Shown: positions 1 through 7,107 of the stretch, one piece after another
Layout of the letters: each line of letters begins with the position of its first letter
Numbering within the stretch: the stretch's first letter is position 1
Source: Cacconaster sp045599325
GTDB taxonomy: Bacteria; Bacteroidota; Bacteroidia; Bacteroidales; UBA932
DNA: 26,290 nucleotides
NCBI GenBank assembly: GCA_045599325.1
Contig: JAZRVT010000006.1
Coordinates: forward strand, 1 to 26,290
Direction: 5' to 3'
The notes under the pieces: generated by a model
What the model saw: the letters and a program-made list of their open reading frames with translations, nothing else
What the model was told of the DNA's origin: nothing
Database searches by the model: none
Translations under genes and position numbers: made by a program

Positions 1-92
1 TCCCGTATCCGACTCATCCGCACAATGTGCGGGGCAGAGACAGGGTTCACCTTATGGACAAGGTGACCGCCTATTTCGACGACTATCTATAA
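1..92 (+). CDS. S9-family (prolyl oligopeptidase/DPP-like) peptidase, 3' end only
   Basis: The frame that starts at base 3 runs open to a TAA at 90-92 and gives 29 residues, cut by the window edge. The tail contains THPHNVRGRDRVHLM followed by KVTAYFDDYL. This matches the end of S9 serine peptidases, where the last catalytic His (here the His of PHNV) is followed by a terminal amphipathic helix that ends the alpha/beta-hydrolase domain. The catalytic Ser and Asp would lie upstream, outside the window. The family call rests on this short tail alone; another alpha/beta hydrolase is possible. Next comes a 66-base gap without a gene and then a convergent kinase gene. Confidence 0.55.
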   Translation, partial: PYPTHPHNVRGRDRVHLMDKVTAYFDDYL

Positions 93-158
93 TACTCCTG
101 GTGGAGCGGGCCGGGCCGAATCCCCGGTAAAGTGTCCGTAACCCCCTGCAAAATAGCC

Positions 159-773
159 TCAGAAGAGGCCGAAGAGGCGTGCGTCGATCTTGTCGACGAT
201 CATCGAGAAATCCTCTGGGTTGTGCTCAAAGTCAAGGTGGTCGGCGTCAATGGTGAGGACATCGCCCTTGTACTGCTCGTTGATGAACTTCTCGTAGCGG
301 TTGTTGAGCCCCTGGAGGTAATCCAGGCTTATGGACTGCTCATATTCGCGTCCGCGCTTCTGGATCTGGCCCACAAGATGAGGGATGGAGCACTTCAGAT
401 AGACAAGCAGGTCAGGAACCTTCACCATCGACATCATAACGTTGAAGAGGTCCATATAGGCGTCGAAGTCCCTCTTCGAGAGATTGCCCATATCATAGTT
501 GTTGGCCACGAACACGTACACACCTTCGAAGATGGTCCTGTCCTGGACTATGACACCCTCAGTCTTTGCGATGTCGAGAACATCCTTCAGCCTCTGCGTC
601 AGGAAATAGACCTCGAGGTTGAAACTCCAGCGCGGAATGTCGCGGTAGTAGTCCTCGAGGAACGGGTTGTAGGTCACAGCCTCGTATTTCGGGGTCCAGC
701 CATAGTGGCGTGCAAGCATCCCCGTGAGGGTGGTCTTGCCGCTTCCGATATTTCCTGCAATTCCGATATGCAT
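159..773 (-). CDS. deoxynucleoside kinase (deoxyadenosine/deoxycytidine kinase family)
   Basis: This 204-residue protein has the normal length for the bacterial dCK/dGK-like family, which phosphorylates salvaged deoxynucleosides with ATP in the cytosol. The P-loop GNIGSGKTT is at residues 8-15. The DRT-IFEG segment (78-84) corresponds to the family's DRS motif. The Arg-rich lid KRGREYEQ is at 139-146. Substrate choice (dA, dC or dG) cannot be read from the sequence. The ATG at 773 is the only start that keeps the complete P-loop. The gene is divergent from the pyrimidine operon, so salvage and de novo nucleotide genes share the 174-base intergenic region 774-947. Confidence 0.88.
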   Translation of the reverse strand: MHIGIAGNIGSGKTTLTGMLARHYGWTPKYEAVTYNPFLEDYYRDIPRWSFNLEVYFLTQRLKDVLDIAKTEGVIVQDRTIFEGVYVFVANNYDMGNLSKRDFDAYMDLFNVMMSMVKVPDLLVYLKCSIPHLVGQIQKRGREYEQSISLDYLQGLNNRYEKFINEQYKGDVLTIDADHLDFEHNPEDFSMIVDKIDARLFGLF

Positions 774-853
774 CCTGTTCTCTCTTTTCCGACCGCTAAA
801 TTAGTCACTTTTCAGTGGCGCCCTCCGGCCCTCCGGCAGATTGTAGCGAAAAG

Positions 854-884
854 TTATTAACAGCCTTTCCGACGTTGTTGATAA
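854..884. promoter_or_regulatory. imperfect inverted repeat, possible operator
   Basis: TTATTAACA at 854-862 and TGTTGATAA at 876-884 form a 9-bp inverted repeat with one mismatch and a 13-bp spacer. It lies between the divergent kinase gene and the pyr promoter, 25 bp upstream of the -33 box. Each half is one base away from a DnaA-box-like nonamer (TTATNCACA), but two weak boxes do not make an origin. An operator for a dimeric regulator is possible; no function can be assigned. The rest of 774-947 holds the pyr promoter and otherwise shows no gene. Confidence 0.25.
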
Positions 885-908
885 ATAAAATCCAGAATGT
901 CGCTATTC

Positions 909-940
909 TTTGACAAAGTCACGAAATCTTGCTAAATTTG
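909..940 (+). promoter_or_regulatory. pyr operon promoter (Bacteroidetes -33/-7 type)
   Basis: TTTG at 909-912 and TAAATTTG at 933-940 are separated by exactly 20 bp. Both boxes match the TTTG / TAnnTTTG consensus of the primary Bacteroides sigma factor. Only seven bases separate the -7 box from the pyrC ATG at 948, so transcription should begin at or within a few bases of the start codon. The mRNA would then be leaderless or nearly so. No Shine-Dalgarno sequence is present, which fits. Confidence 0.8.
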
Positions 941-947
941 CAATCCG

Positions 948-2102
948 ATGAGACGAGACATTTCATACGGGACAATAGATATAAAAAGAGGGACAGACAT
1001 TGTTGTTTGTCCCTCTTTTTGTGATGTGCACGTTCATTTCCGCGTCCCCGGCAGGCCGGACAAGGAGACAATAGCGACAGGCAGCCGCGCAGCGGCAGCG
1101 GGTGGATACACCTGTGTCTGCCCGATGCCCAACCTCGACCCGGTTCCGGACTCTCCCGCGCATCTGGAAGAGGAGCTCTCGCTGATAAGAAGCGAAGCAG
1201 TCGTGGAAGTAGTGCCATACGCATCGATAACCGTCGGGAGAAAAGGCGTGGAAGTGGTGGACATCGCCGCTCTGAAGAAGAGCGTCGCCGGCTTCTCTGA
1301 CGACGGCAGCGGAGTCCAGGATGAAAAAGTGATGCGCCGTGCAATGGAGAGGATAGCAGAAGAAGGATGTATCCTTGCCGCCCATTGCGAAGACAATACA
1401 CTCCTTCACAACGGATACATACACGACGGCGTCTACGCGCGCGAGCACAACCACCGCGGCATCTGCTCCGAGAGCGAATGGGGCCAGATTGCACGCGACC
1501 TGAAACTCGCAGAAGAGACAGGCTGCGCATACCACGTCTGCCACATCTCCACAAAGGAGAGCGTGGATGTCATCCGCCGCGCGAAGGAGAGGGGAGTGAA
1601 TGTCACCTGCGAGACAGGGCCTCACTACCTTATCCTCACTGATGAGGACCTCGAGGAGGACGGCCGCTTCAAGATGAATCCGCCGCTGCGCTCGCGCGAG
1701 GACCGCGCTGCGCTGATCGAAGGCATCAAGGACGGCACTATCGATATGATAGCCACAGACCACGCGCCCCACACCGTAGATGAGAAGTCGCGGGGTCTTT
1801 CCGGGAGCGCTTTCGGCATAGTGGGGCTCGAGACCGCATTCCCGCTCCTCTACACTCATCTCGTCCTCCGCGACGTCATCAGCCTCGAGAGGCTTGTCGA
1901 GCTGATGAGCATCGCCCCGCGCCGGCGCTTCGGCTTCGAGATGCGCCCGGATGACTATGCAGTCTTCGACATCGCCCACCCGTATGTGATCGACAGCGCC
2001 GGATTCCTCTCCAAGGGGCGCAGCACACCTTTCGACGGATGGGAGGTGCTGGGCCGGTGCATAGAAACTGTCTATAAAGGAAAAACTGTTTATAAGATAT
2101 GA
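948..2102 (+). CDS. pyrC: dihydroorotase, metal-dependent amidohydrolase type, short N-terminus
   Basis: This is step 3 of UMP synthesis: reversible cyclisation of carbamoyl aspartate to dihydroorotate. The 384-residue protein carries the class I metal and substrate motifs in order: DVHVHFRVPG (metal His28 and His30), FSDDG, AHCED, CHISTKES, CETGPHY, NPPLRS and ATDHAPH. Class I enzymes usually have 420-450 residues; here about 30 residues are missing before HVH, so the N-terminal part of the beta-sandwich domain is much reduced. The start at 948 is the first ATG after the promoter, and translation must begin upstream of the hairpin at 983-1020 to include HVH. The stop overlaps the carA start as ATGA. 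It is the first gene of the pyr operon. Confidence 0.95.
   Translation: MRRDISYGTIDIKRGTDIVVCPSFCDVHVHFRVPGRPDKETIATGSRAAAAGGYTCVCPMPNLDPVPDSPAHLEEELSLIRSEAVVEVVPYASITVGRKGVEVVDIAALKKSVAGFSDDGSGVQDEKVMRRAMERIAEEGCILAAHCEDNTLLHNGYIHDGVYAREHNHRGICSESEWGQIARDLKLAEETGCAYHVCHISTKESVDVIRRAKERGVNVTCETGPHYLILTDEDLEEDGRFKMNPPLRSREDRAALIEGIKDGTIDMIATDHAPHTVDEKSRGLSGSAFGIVGLETAFPLLYTHLVLRDVISLERLVELMSIAPRRRFGFEMRPDDYAVFDIAHPYVIDSAGFLSKGRSTPFDGWEVLGRCIETVYKGKTVYKI
983..1020 (+). terminator. terminator-like hairpin inside the 5' end of pyrC, putative attenuator
   Basis: Bases 983-999 pair with 1004-1020 over 17 bp, with one G-U pair (996/1007) and the four-base loop TTGT. The core arm is GAGGGACAGACA and the 3' side runs straight into TTTTT (1016-1020). 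This is the shape of an intrinsic terminator, about 35-75 nt after the predicted transcription start. It lies wholly in pyrC codons 12-25 and encodes residues needed for the conserved VVxPxFxDxHVH segment. No gene on the other strand ends here, so it is not a shared 3' terminator. Readthrough is needed for the whole operon, so conditional termination is the simplest reading. Confidence 0.65.
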
Positions 2103-3175
2103 CAAACGAAAATAGAATGAAACTTGTCCTGGCAAGCGGCGAGGAGTTCTGCGGCATCGGCTGCGGATCTTCCGTATCTGCCGTGGGCGAGGTGATTTTC
2201 AACACCTCTATGGTGGGATACCAGGAGATCCTCTCCGATCCGGCCTATGCTGGCCAGATTGTGGTGATGACCTATCCTCTGATGGGACAGTACGGCATCA
2301 CCGACGATGATTTCGAAGGAAGGGCTTTCGGCCCTGCGGCCGTAGTGGTGCGCGAGTGCTGTGACACCCCTTCGAATTTCCGCTACACAAAGACCTTCTC
2401 AGAGGATCTGGAGGAGCACGGAATCCCTTGCGTCAGCGGCGTTGACACAAGGATGATCACCCGGATCATCCGGGAAGGAGGCTCCGTCAGGGGCGCTGTC
2501 GTAGAAGAGTCAGTCAGCCTTGATGAAGCTCTCAGTATGATAGCTGCGGCTCCTCAGCAGACAGATATCGTAAGCAAGGTCTCCTGCACCAAGAGGTGGT
2601 TCTCCCGCACACCTCACCACAGGTTTGACGTGGTAGTGATAGACTGCGGCCTGAAGCGCAGCATCGTGACCGCCCTGAACCGCCGCGGCTGCAATGTCAC
2701 CGTTGTCCCGTTCAGCACTTCTGTGGAGGATATCCTTTCATTCAGCCCTGACGGAGTTATGATCTCCAACGGCCCGGGAAGCGCGGCTGACCTCCCGTCA
2801 CTCGTAAAGACTGTCAAGGAACTTCGCGGCAGACTTCCGGTCTTCGGCATCTGCCTCGGCCACGAAGTCATCGCTCTCGCCTATGGCGCCAGTCTGTACC
2901 GCCTGAAGCACGGCCATCACGGCGGCCGTCCTGTGCGCTATCTGGAGACAGGGAAAATCATCACTGCAGAGCATAACCACGACTACACGGTCGACGCCGC
3001 CTCACTCGAAGGCACCGGCCTTGTCCCTACATATATGGATGTGGCGGACGGCACAATCGCAGGCATCGCCTGCGCCGCAGACAGCGTCCGTTCGGTCCAG
3101 TTCTACCCGGAAGGCGCTCCCGGACCTCAGGAGAGCCCTTTCTTTGACAACTTCATTAAAGCCATGGAGGAATAG
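2099..3175 (+). CDS. carA: carbamoyl-phosphate synthase small subunit with degenerate glutaminase site
   Basis: The normal role is to hydrolyse glutamine and channel ammonia to CarB. All 358 residues align with the family: N-terminal CarA domain (about 1-160), then a class I glutamine amidotransferase domain (about 175-358) with SNGPG and GICLGH (nucleophile Cys252). However, the catalytic His of the usual HPE motif is Tyr336 (QFYPEG; the TAC codon is unambiguous), while Glu338 remains. Compared with E. coli CarA, Ser47 is Ala49, Gln273 is Glu256 and Gly313 is Asp295, with a one-residue insertion before NHDY. All of these are glutamine-pocket positions. Glutaminase activity is therefore doubtful; the subunit may be structural, with CarB using free ammonia. 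It overlaps pyrC by four bases and ends three bases before carB. Confidence 0.92.
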   Translation: MTNENRMKLVLASGEEFCGIGCGSSVSAVGEVIFNTSMVGYQEILSDPAYAGQIVVMTYPLMGQYGITDDDFEGRAFGPAAVVVRECCDTPSNFRYTKTFSEDLEEHGIPCVSGVDTRMITRIIREGGSVRGAVVEESVSLDEALSMIAAAPQQTDIVSKVSCTKRWFSRTPHHRFDVVVIDCGLKRSIVTALNRRGCNVTVVPFSTSVEDILSFSPDGVMISNGPGSAADLPSLVKTVKELRGRLPVFGICLGHEVIALAYGASLYRLKHGHHGGRPVRYLETGKIITAEHNHDYTVDAASLEGTGLVPTYMDVADGTIAGIACAADSVRSVQFYPEGAPGPQESPFFDNFIKAMEE

Positions 3176-3178
3176 AAG

Positions 3179-6100
3179 ATGCCTAAGAGAAAAGACCTCA
3201 AGAAGATAATGGTCATCGGTTCCGGCCCTATCGTCATCGGCCAGGCCGCAGAATTCGACTACGCCGGCACACAGGCCTGCCTGGCCCTCAAGGAAGAGGG
3301 CTATGAGGTGGTCCTTGTCAACTCCAATCCGGCAACAATAATGACAGACACCCATATCGCCGACAAGGTCTATATGGAACCTCTCGACCTGGAGTATGTC
3401 GCCAAGATCATCCGCTATGAGCGTCCCGACGCAATCGTTCCGGGACTGGGCGGGCAGACGGGCCTCAACCTTGCTGTCAAGCTTGCGAAGAAAGGTGTCC
3501 TGGACGAGTGCCACGTGGAGATTCTCGGCACCTCGTTCCAGAGCATCGAACAGGCTGAGGACCGCGAGCTCTTCAAGGAGCTCTGCGTCAGCCTCGGCGA
3601 GCCTGTCATCCCTTCCGGCATCTGTTTCAGCGTCGAGGAGGCTGTCGCCACAGCGGAGAAGATCGGCTATCCGGTTGTCCTCCGCCCTGCATTCACCCTC
3701 GGCGGCACAGGCGGAGGCTTCGCCGACAATGAGGCGGAGCTGCGCGAGATGATGCGCAATGCGCTCACCCTCTCTCCTGTCCATCAGGTGCTCATCGAGA
3801 AGAGCGTCAAGGGCTACAAGGAGATCGAGTTCGAGGTTATGCGCGACCGCAACGACACTGCAATCACCATCTGCTCGATGGAGAATGTCGACCCGGTGGG
3901 CATCCACACCGGCGACTCGATTGTGGTGGCCCCTGTGCAGACACTCGCCGACAAGGAATATGAGATACTGAGGGCAAGCGCTTTGAAGCTCATCCGCGCC
4001 CTCAAGATAGAGGGAGGATGCAACGTGCAGTTCGCGCTCGACCCGCTCTCCTTCAACTACTATATCATCGAAGTGAACCCGCGCGTGTCACGCTCCTCGG
4101 CGCTCGCGTCGAAGGCCAGCGGATTCCCGATCGCACGTGTCACTGCAAAGATCGCTGTGGGTCTGACCCTCGACGAGATCACAGTCGCTGACGCGCCCGC
4201 CTGCTGCGAGCCTGCCATCGACTACATCGTCTGCAAGGTTCCGCGCTTCCCGTTCGACAAGTTCAGCGAGGCGGAGAATGTGCTCGGCACCCAGATGAAG
4301 GCGACGGGCGAGGTGATGAGCATCGGCCGCACCTTTGAGGAGAGCCTGCTGAAGGCTGTCCGCTCGCTTGAGATCGGATGCTGCCACATCTGGAAGAAGA
4401 AGTTCGAGTCTATGACGGACGAAGAGCTCTTCAAGTATATCGTCAAGTTCCCTGACGACCATCTGCTGGCAGTCGCACAGCTGATCCGCAACGGGGTGGA
4501 GAACAGGCTCATATATGACTGCACGAAGATCGATATGCTCTTCCTCGACAAGGTCTCCAACATCGTCAGGATGGAGGCGGCCCTCAAGGCGGCTCCTTTC
4601 GATGCTGCGCTCCTCCGTGAAGCAAAGCGTCTCGGATTCAGCGACCGCTATGTCGGTCAGCTATGGGGCAGGAGCGAGAAGGAGATGATAGAATGGCGCA
4701 GGGAACAGGGCATCCTTCCGGTGTACAAGTATATAGACAGCTGCGCTGCAGAGCACGATGCGGACGTCCCGTACTTCTACTCCACATACGAGCAGGAGAA
4801 CGAGTCCGTCGTCTCTGACCGCAAGAAGATACTTGTGCTCGGCGCCGGCCCTATCCGCATCGGCCAGGGAGTCGAGTTCGACTACTCCACCGTACACGCA
4901 ATATGGGCCATCCGCGAAGCAGGATACGAGGCCATAATAATAAACAACAACCCGGAGACTGTCTCGACTGACTATACAATCTCCGACAAGCTCTACTTCG
5001 AACCTCTCACCGTCGAGGATGTGATGAATGTCATCTTCCACGAGAAGCCTGACGGTGTGATAGTCACCCTCGGCGGACAGACAGCCATCAACCTGGCAGG
5101 CCCGATAGCCGAGTTCGGCGTGCCGATCATCGGTACACAGATCGAAGCCATCGACAACGCGGAGGACCGCAAGCTCTTCGAGGCCATAATGCGCAGGACA
5201 GGCATCCCTCAGCCTAAGGCAAAGGCTGTCACCGATGTAGAGGAGGGAGTCAGGGCCGCGGCCGAAATCGGCTATCCTGTGCTCGTCCGTCCAAGCTTTG
5301 TCCTCGGCGGCCGCGCGATGATGATCGTCGGCAACGAGGAGGCGCTCCGCCACTATCTCCACAATGCAGTGGAAATCAATGAGAACTCTCCTGTCCTCGT
5401 GGACAAGTATATCCAGGGCCGCGAGACTGAGGTCGATGCCATCTGCGACGGCAAGGATGTGTTCATCCCGGGAATAATGGAGCACGTGGAGAGGACCGGT
5501 ATCCATTCCGGCGACTCGATCAGCGTATATCCGTCATTCTCCCTCAGCCAGAAGGTTAAGGACCGCATCATAGACTACACTGTGAAGCTCGGTCTCGAGA
5601 TCGGCATCGTCGGCCTCTTCAACATCCAGTACATCGTGGACGGCAACGACGATGTCTATGTGATCGAGGTCAACCCGCGCTCTTCCAGGACGGTCCCGTT
5701 CCTCAGCAAGTCCACAGGCATACCGATGGCGAAGGTCGCCACGATGGTGATGCTCGGCCACTCGCTCAGGGAGCAGGGCATAACCGAAGTCTATTATCCT
5801 GAGCGCAACCGCCATTATGTCAAGACCCCGACCTTCTCTTTCAACAAGATCAAGGGCATCGACACATATCTCTCACCTGAGATGAAGTCGACCGGCGAGG
5901 CAATCGGCTACGACAAGTCCCTCAACAGGGCCCTCTACAAGTCGCTGCAGGCTTCCGGAGTCAATGTCGTCAACTACGGCACCGTCTTCGCCACCATCGC
6001 CGACAAGGACAAGATGGACGCTCTGCCTCTCATCCGCAGGTTCTACAACCTCGGCTTCAACATAGAGGCCACGAAGGGGACTGCGAAGTTCCTGAAGGAA

Positions 6101-6370
6101 AACGGCATCAGGACACGCTACCTCAAGAAGCTGAGCGAAGGGAGCGACGACATAACCGCGGCGCTCCGCAAGGGCCACGTAAGCTATGTCATCAACACCA
6201 TAGACATCAACCAGCACAACACCCGTCTTGACGGCTACGGCATCCGCCGCACTGCAGTCGAGAACAATGTTACGCTGTTCACATCACTTGAGACAGTCCG
6301 CGTGCTCCTCGATGTCCTCGAGGAGATAACAATGGGCATATCGACCATAGACGAAGAGTACAACCACTGA
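3179..6370 (+). CDS. carB: carbamoyl-phosphate synthase large subunit
   Basis: This 1063-residue synthetase (E. coli has 1073) makes carbamoyl phosphate from bicarbonate, ammonia and two ATP. The two homologous halves are visible: residues 1 to about 400 with GSGPIVIGQAAEFDYAG and GIHTGDSI, and about 547-930 with GAGPIRIGQGVEFDYS and GIHSGDSI. Each half ends with a metal-binding EVNPR motif (EVNPRVSRSS and EVNPRSSRT). The C-terminal MGS-like effector domain (about 928-1063) keeps the EATKGTAKFL segment and a following Lys before LSEG, matching E. coli positions that contact UMP, IMP and ornithine. Feedback by UMP is thus plausible. No truncation or missing catalytic residue was noticed. The next gene overlaps by one base (TGATG). 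Confidence 0.98.
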   Translation: MPKRKDLKKIMVIGSGPIVIGQAAEFDYAGTQACLALKEEGYEVVLVNSNPATIMTDTHIADKVYMEPLDLEYVAKIIRYERPDAIVPGLGGQTGLNLAVKLAKKGVLDECHVEILGTSFQSIEQAEDRELFKELCVSLGEPVIPSGICFSVEEAVATAEKIGYPVVLRPAFTLGGTGGGFADNEAELREMMRNALTLSPVHQVLIEKSVKGYKEIEFEVMRDRNDTAITICSMENVDPVGIHTGDSIVVAPVQTLADKEYEILRASALKLIRALKIEGGCNVQFALDPLSFNYYIIEVNPRVSRSSALASKASGFPIARVTAKIAVGLTLDEITVADAPACCEPAIDYIVCKVPRFPFDKFSEAENVLGTQMKATGEVMSIGRTFEESLLKAVRSLEIGCCHIWKKKFESMTDEELFKYIVKFPDDHLLAVAQLIRNGVENRLIYDCTKIDMLFLDKVSNIVRMEAALKAAPFDAALLREAKRLGFSDRYVGQLWGRSEKEMIEWRREQGILPVYKYIDSCAAEHDADVPYFYSTYEQENESVVSDRKKILVLGAGPIRIGQGVEFDYSTVHAIWAIREAGYEAIIINNNPETVSTDYTISDKLYFEPLTVEDVMNVIFHEKPDGVIVTLGGQTAINLAGPIAEFGVPIIGTQIEAIDNAEDRKLFEAIMRRTGIPQPKAKAVTDVEEGVRAAAEIGYPVLVRPSFVLGGRAMMIVGNEEALRHYLHNAVEINENSPVLVDKYIQGRETEVDAICDGKDVFIPGIMEHVERTGIHSGDSISVYPSFSLSQKVKDRIIDYTVKLGLEIGIVGLFNIQYIVDGNDDVYVIEVNPRSSRTVPFLSKSTGIPMAKVATMVMLGHSLREQGITEVYYPERNRHYVKTPTFSFNKIKGIDTYLSPEMKSTGEAIGYDKSLNRALYKSLQASGVNVVNYGTVFATIADKDKMDALPLIRRFYNLGFNIEATKGTAKFLKENGIRTRYLKKLSEGSDDITAALRKGHVSYVINTIDINQHNTRLDGYGIRRTAVENNVTLFTSLETVRVLLDVLEEITMGISTIDEEYNH

Positions 6371-7107
6371 TGAAAGAGGTAGTTTTCAAGGTATTCTCAA
6401 ATGTGATGATAGCCCCGGGCACCTGGAAGATGGTGCTCGAGGGCGACACTTCCGCCATCACCGGCAGCGGTCAGTTCGTCAACGTCTCGATACCGGGGCT
6501 TTTCCTGAGAAGGCCGATATCGGTGCACGATGTGGATGACACTTCCCTCACAATTGTCTTCAAGGTTGTGGGCAAGGGGACAGCAGTCCTTCGCGGCCTG
6601 CGCCGCGGGGACACCGTGAACGCCCTGACCGGTCTGGGCAACAACTTCGACATTGAGGCCTGCAGCGCGAAAGCCCTTCTGCTCGGCGGCGGGGTGGGCG
6701 CTGCGCCGCTCTACTGCCTGGCGAAGGAACTGCTGGCGCAGGGCAAGAGCGTGACAGTGGTCCTCGGCTTCAACAAGGCTGAAGAGATGATGCTTGTCGA
6801 CGATTTCGAGTCCCTCGGCGCAGATGTCCGCATCGCCACAATGGACGGCTCCGCCGGCATAAAGGGATTCGTGACGGATGTGCTGCGGCTGAACAGCATC
6901 AGCTACGACTATTTCTACGGCTGCGGGCCTCTGCCGATGCTCAAGGCAGTCTGCAGGGATATCCATTCAAAAGGTGAGGTAAGCCTCGAGGAACGGATGG
7001 GCTGCGGCTTCGGCATCTGCTACGGCTGCAGCTGCCACACCACTGACGGCCCGAGGCGGGTATGCGCCGACGGTCCTGTTTTCAAGAAGGAGAAACTCGT
7101 ATGGTAA
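6370..7107 (+). CDS. pyrK: dihydroorotate dehydrogenase B electron-transfer subunit
   Basis: This FAD/[2Fe-2S] partner of PyrD passes electrons from dihydroorotate oxidation to NAD+. The 245 residues show the ferredoxin-reductase layout: an FAD-binding RRPISV at 47-52, the nucleotide-binding GGGVGAAP at 106-113, YGCGP at 183-187, and an iron-sulfur motif CGFGICYGCSC ending in RVC (Cys212, Cys217, Cys220 and Cys232 as ligands). The gene starts one base inside the carB stop and overlaps pyrD by seven bases, as expected for subunits made together. The presence of PyrK makes the dehydrogenase the NAD-linked class 1B type, not the quinone-linked class 2. Confidence 0.96.
   Translation: MKEVVFKVFSNVMIAPGTWKMVLEGDTSAITGSGQFVNVSIPGLFLRRPISVHDVDDTSLTIVFKVVGKGTAVLRGLRRGDTVNALTGLGNNFDIEACSAKALLLGGGVGAAPLYCLAKELLAQGKSVTVVLGFNKAEEMMLVDDFESLGADVRIATMDGSAGIKGFVTDVLRLNSISYDYFYGCGPLPMLKAVCRDIHSKGEVSLEERMGCGFGICYGCSCHTTDGPRRVCADGPVFKKEKLVW
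7087..7092 (+). promoter_or_regulatory. Shine-Dalgarno site that fixes the pyrD start
   Basis: AAGGAG lies eight bases upstream of the ATG at 7101, inside the end of pyrK. It supports 7101 over the in-frame ATG at 7062, which would add 13 residues not seen in PyrD proteins. Strong sites like this are rare in this window and occur at operon-internal genes. Confidence 0.7.

Noticed and set aside
106..127. CCGGG/CCCGG hairpin between the peptidase and kinase genes
   Set aside because: The stem is only five bp and no T-tract follows on either strand, so it is not supported as a terminator.
854..884. Two DnaA-box-like nonamers as a replication origin
   Set aside because: Each has a mismatch, there are only two, and no dnaA, AT-rich unwinding region or origin-linked genes are near.
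963..2135. Long open frame antisense to pyrC (390 codons); similar long antisense frames over carB (4661-5506), ftsK (13539-14843) and others
   Set aside because: They mirror the codon pattern of GC-rich genes on the other strand, have no recognisable domains or promoters, and overlap genes with clear motifs.
7062..7100. Earlier in-frame ATG for pyrD
   Set aside because: It adds residues not found in PyrD and ignores the Shine-Dalgarno site directly before 7101.
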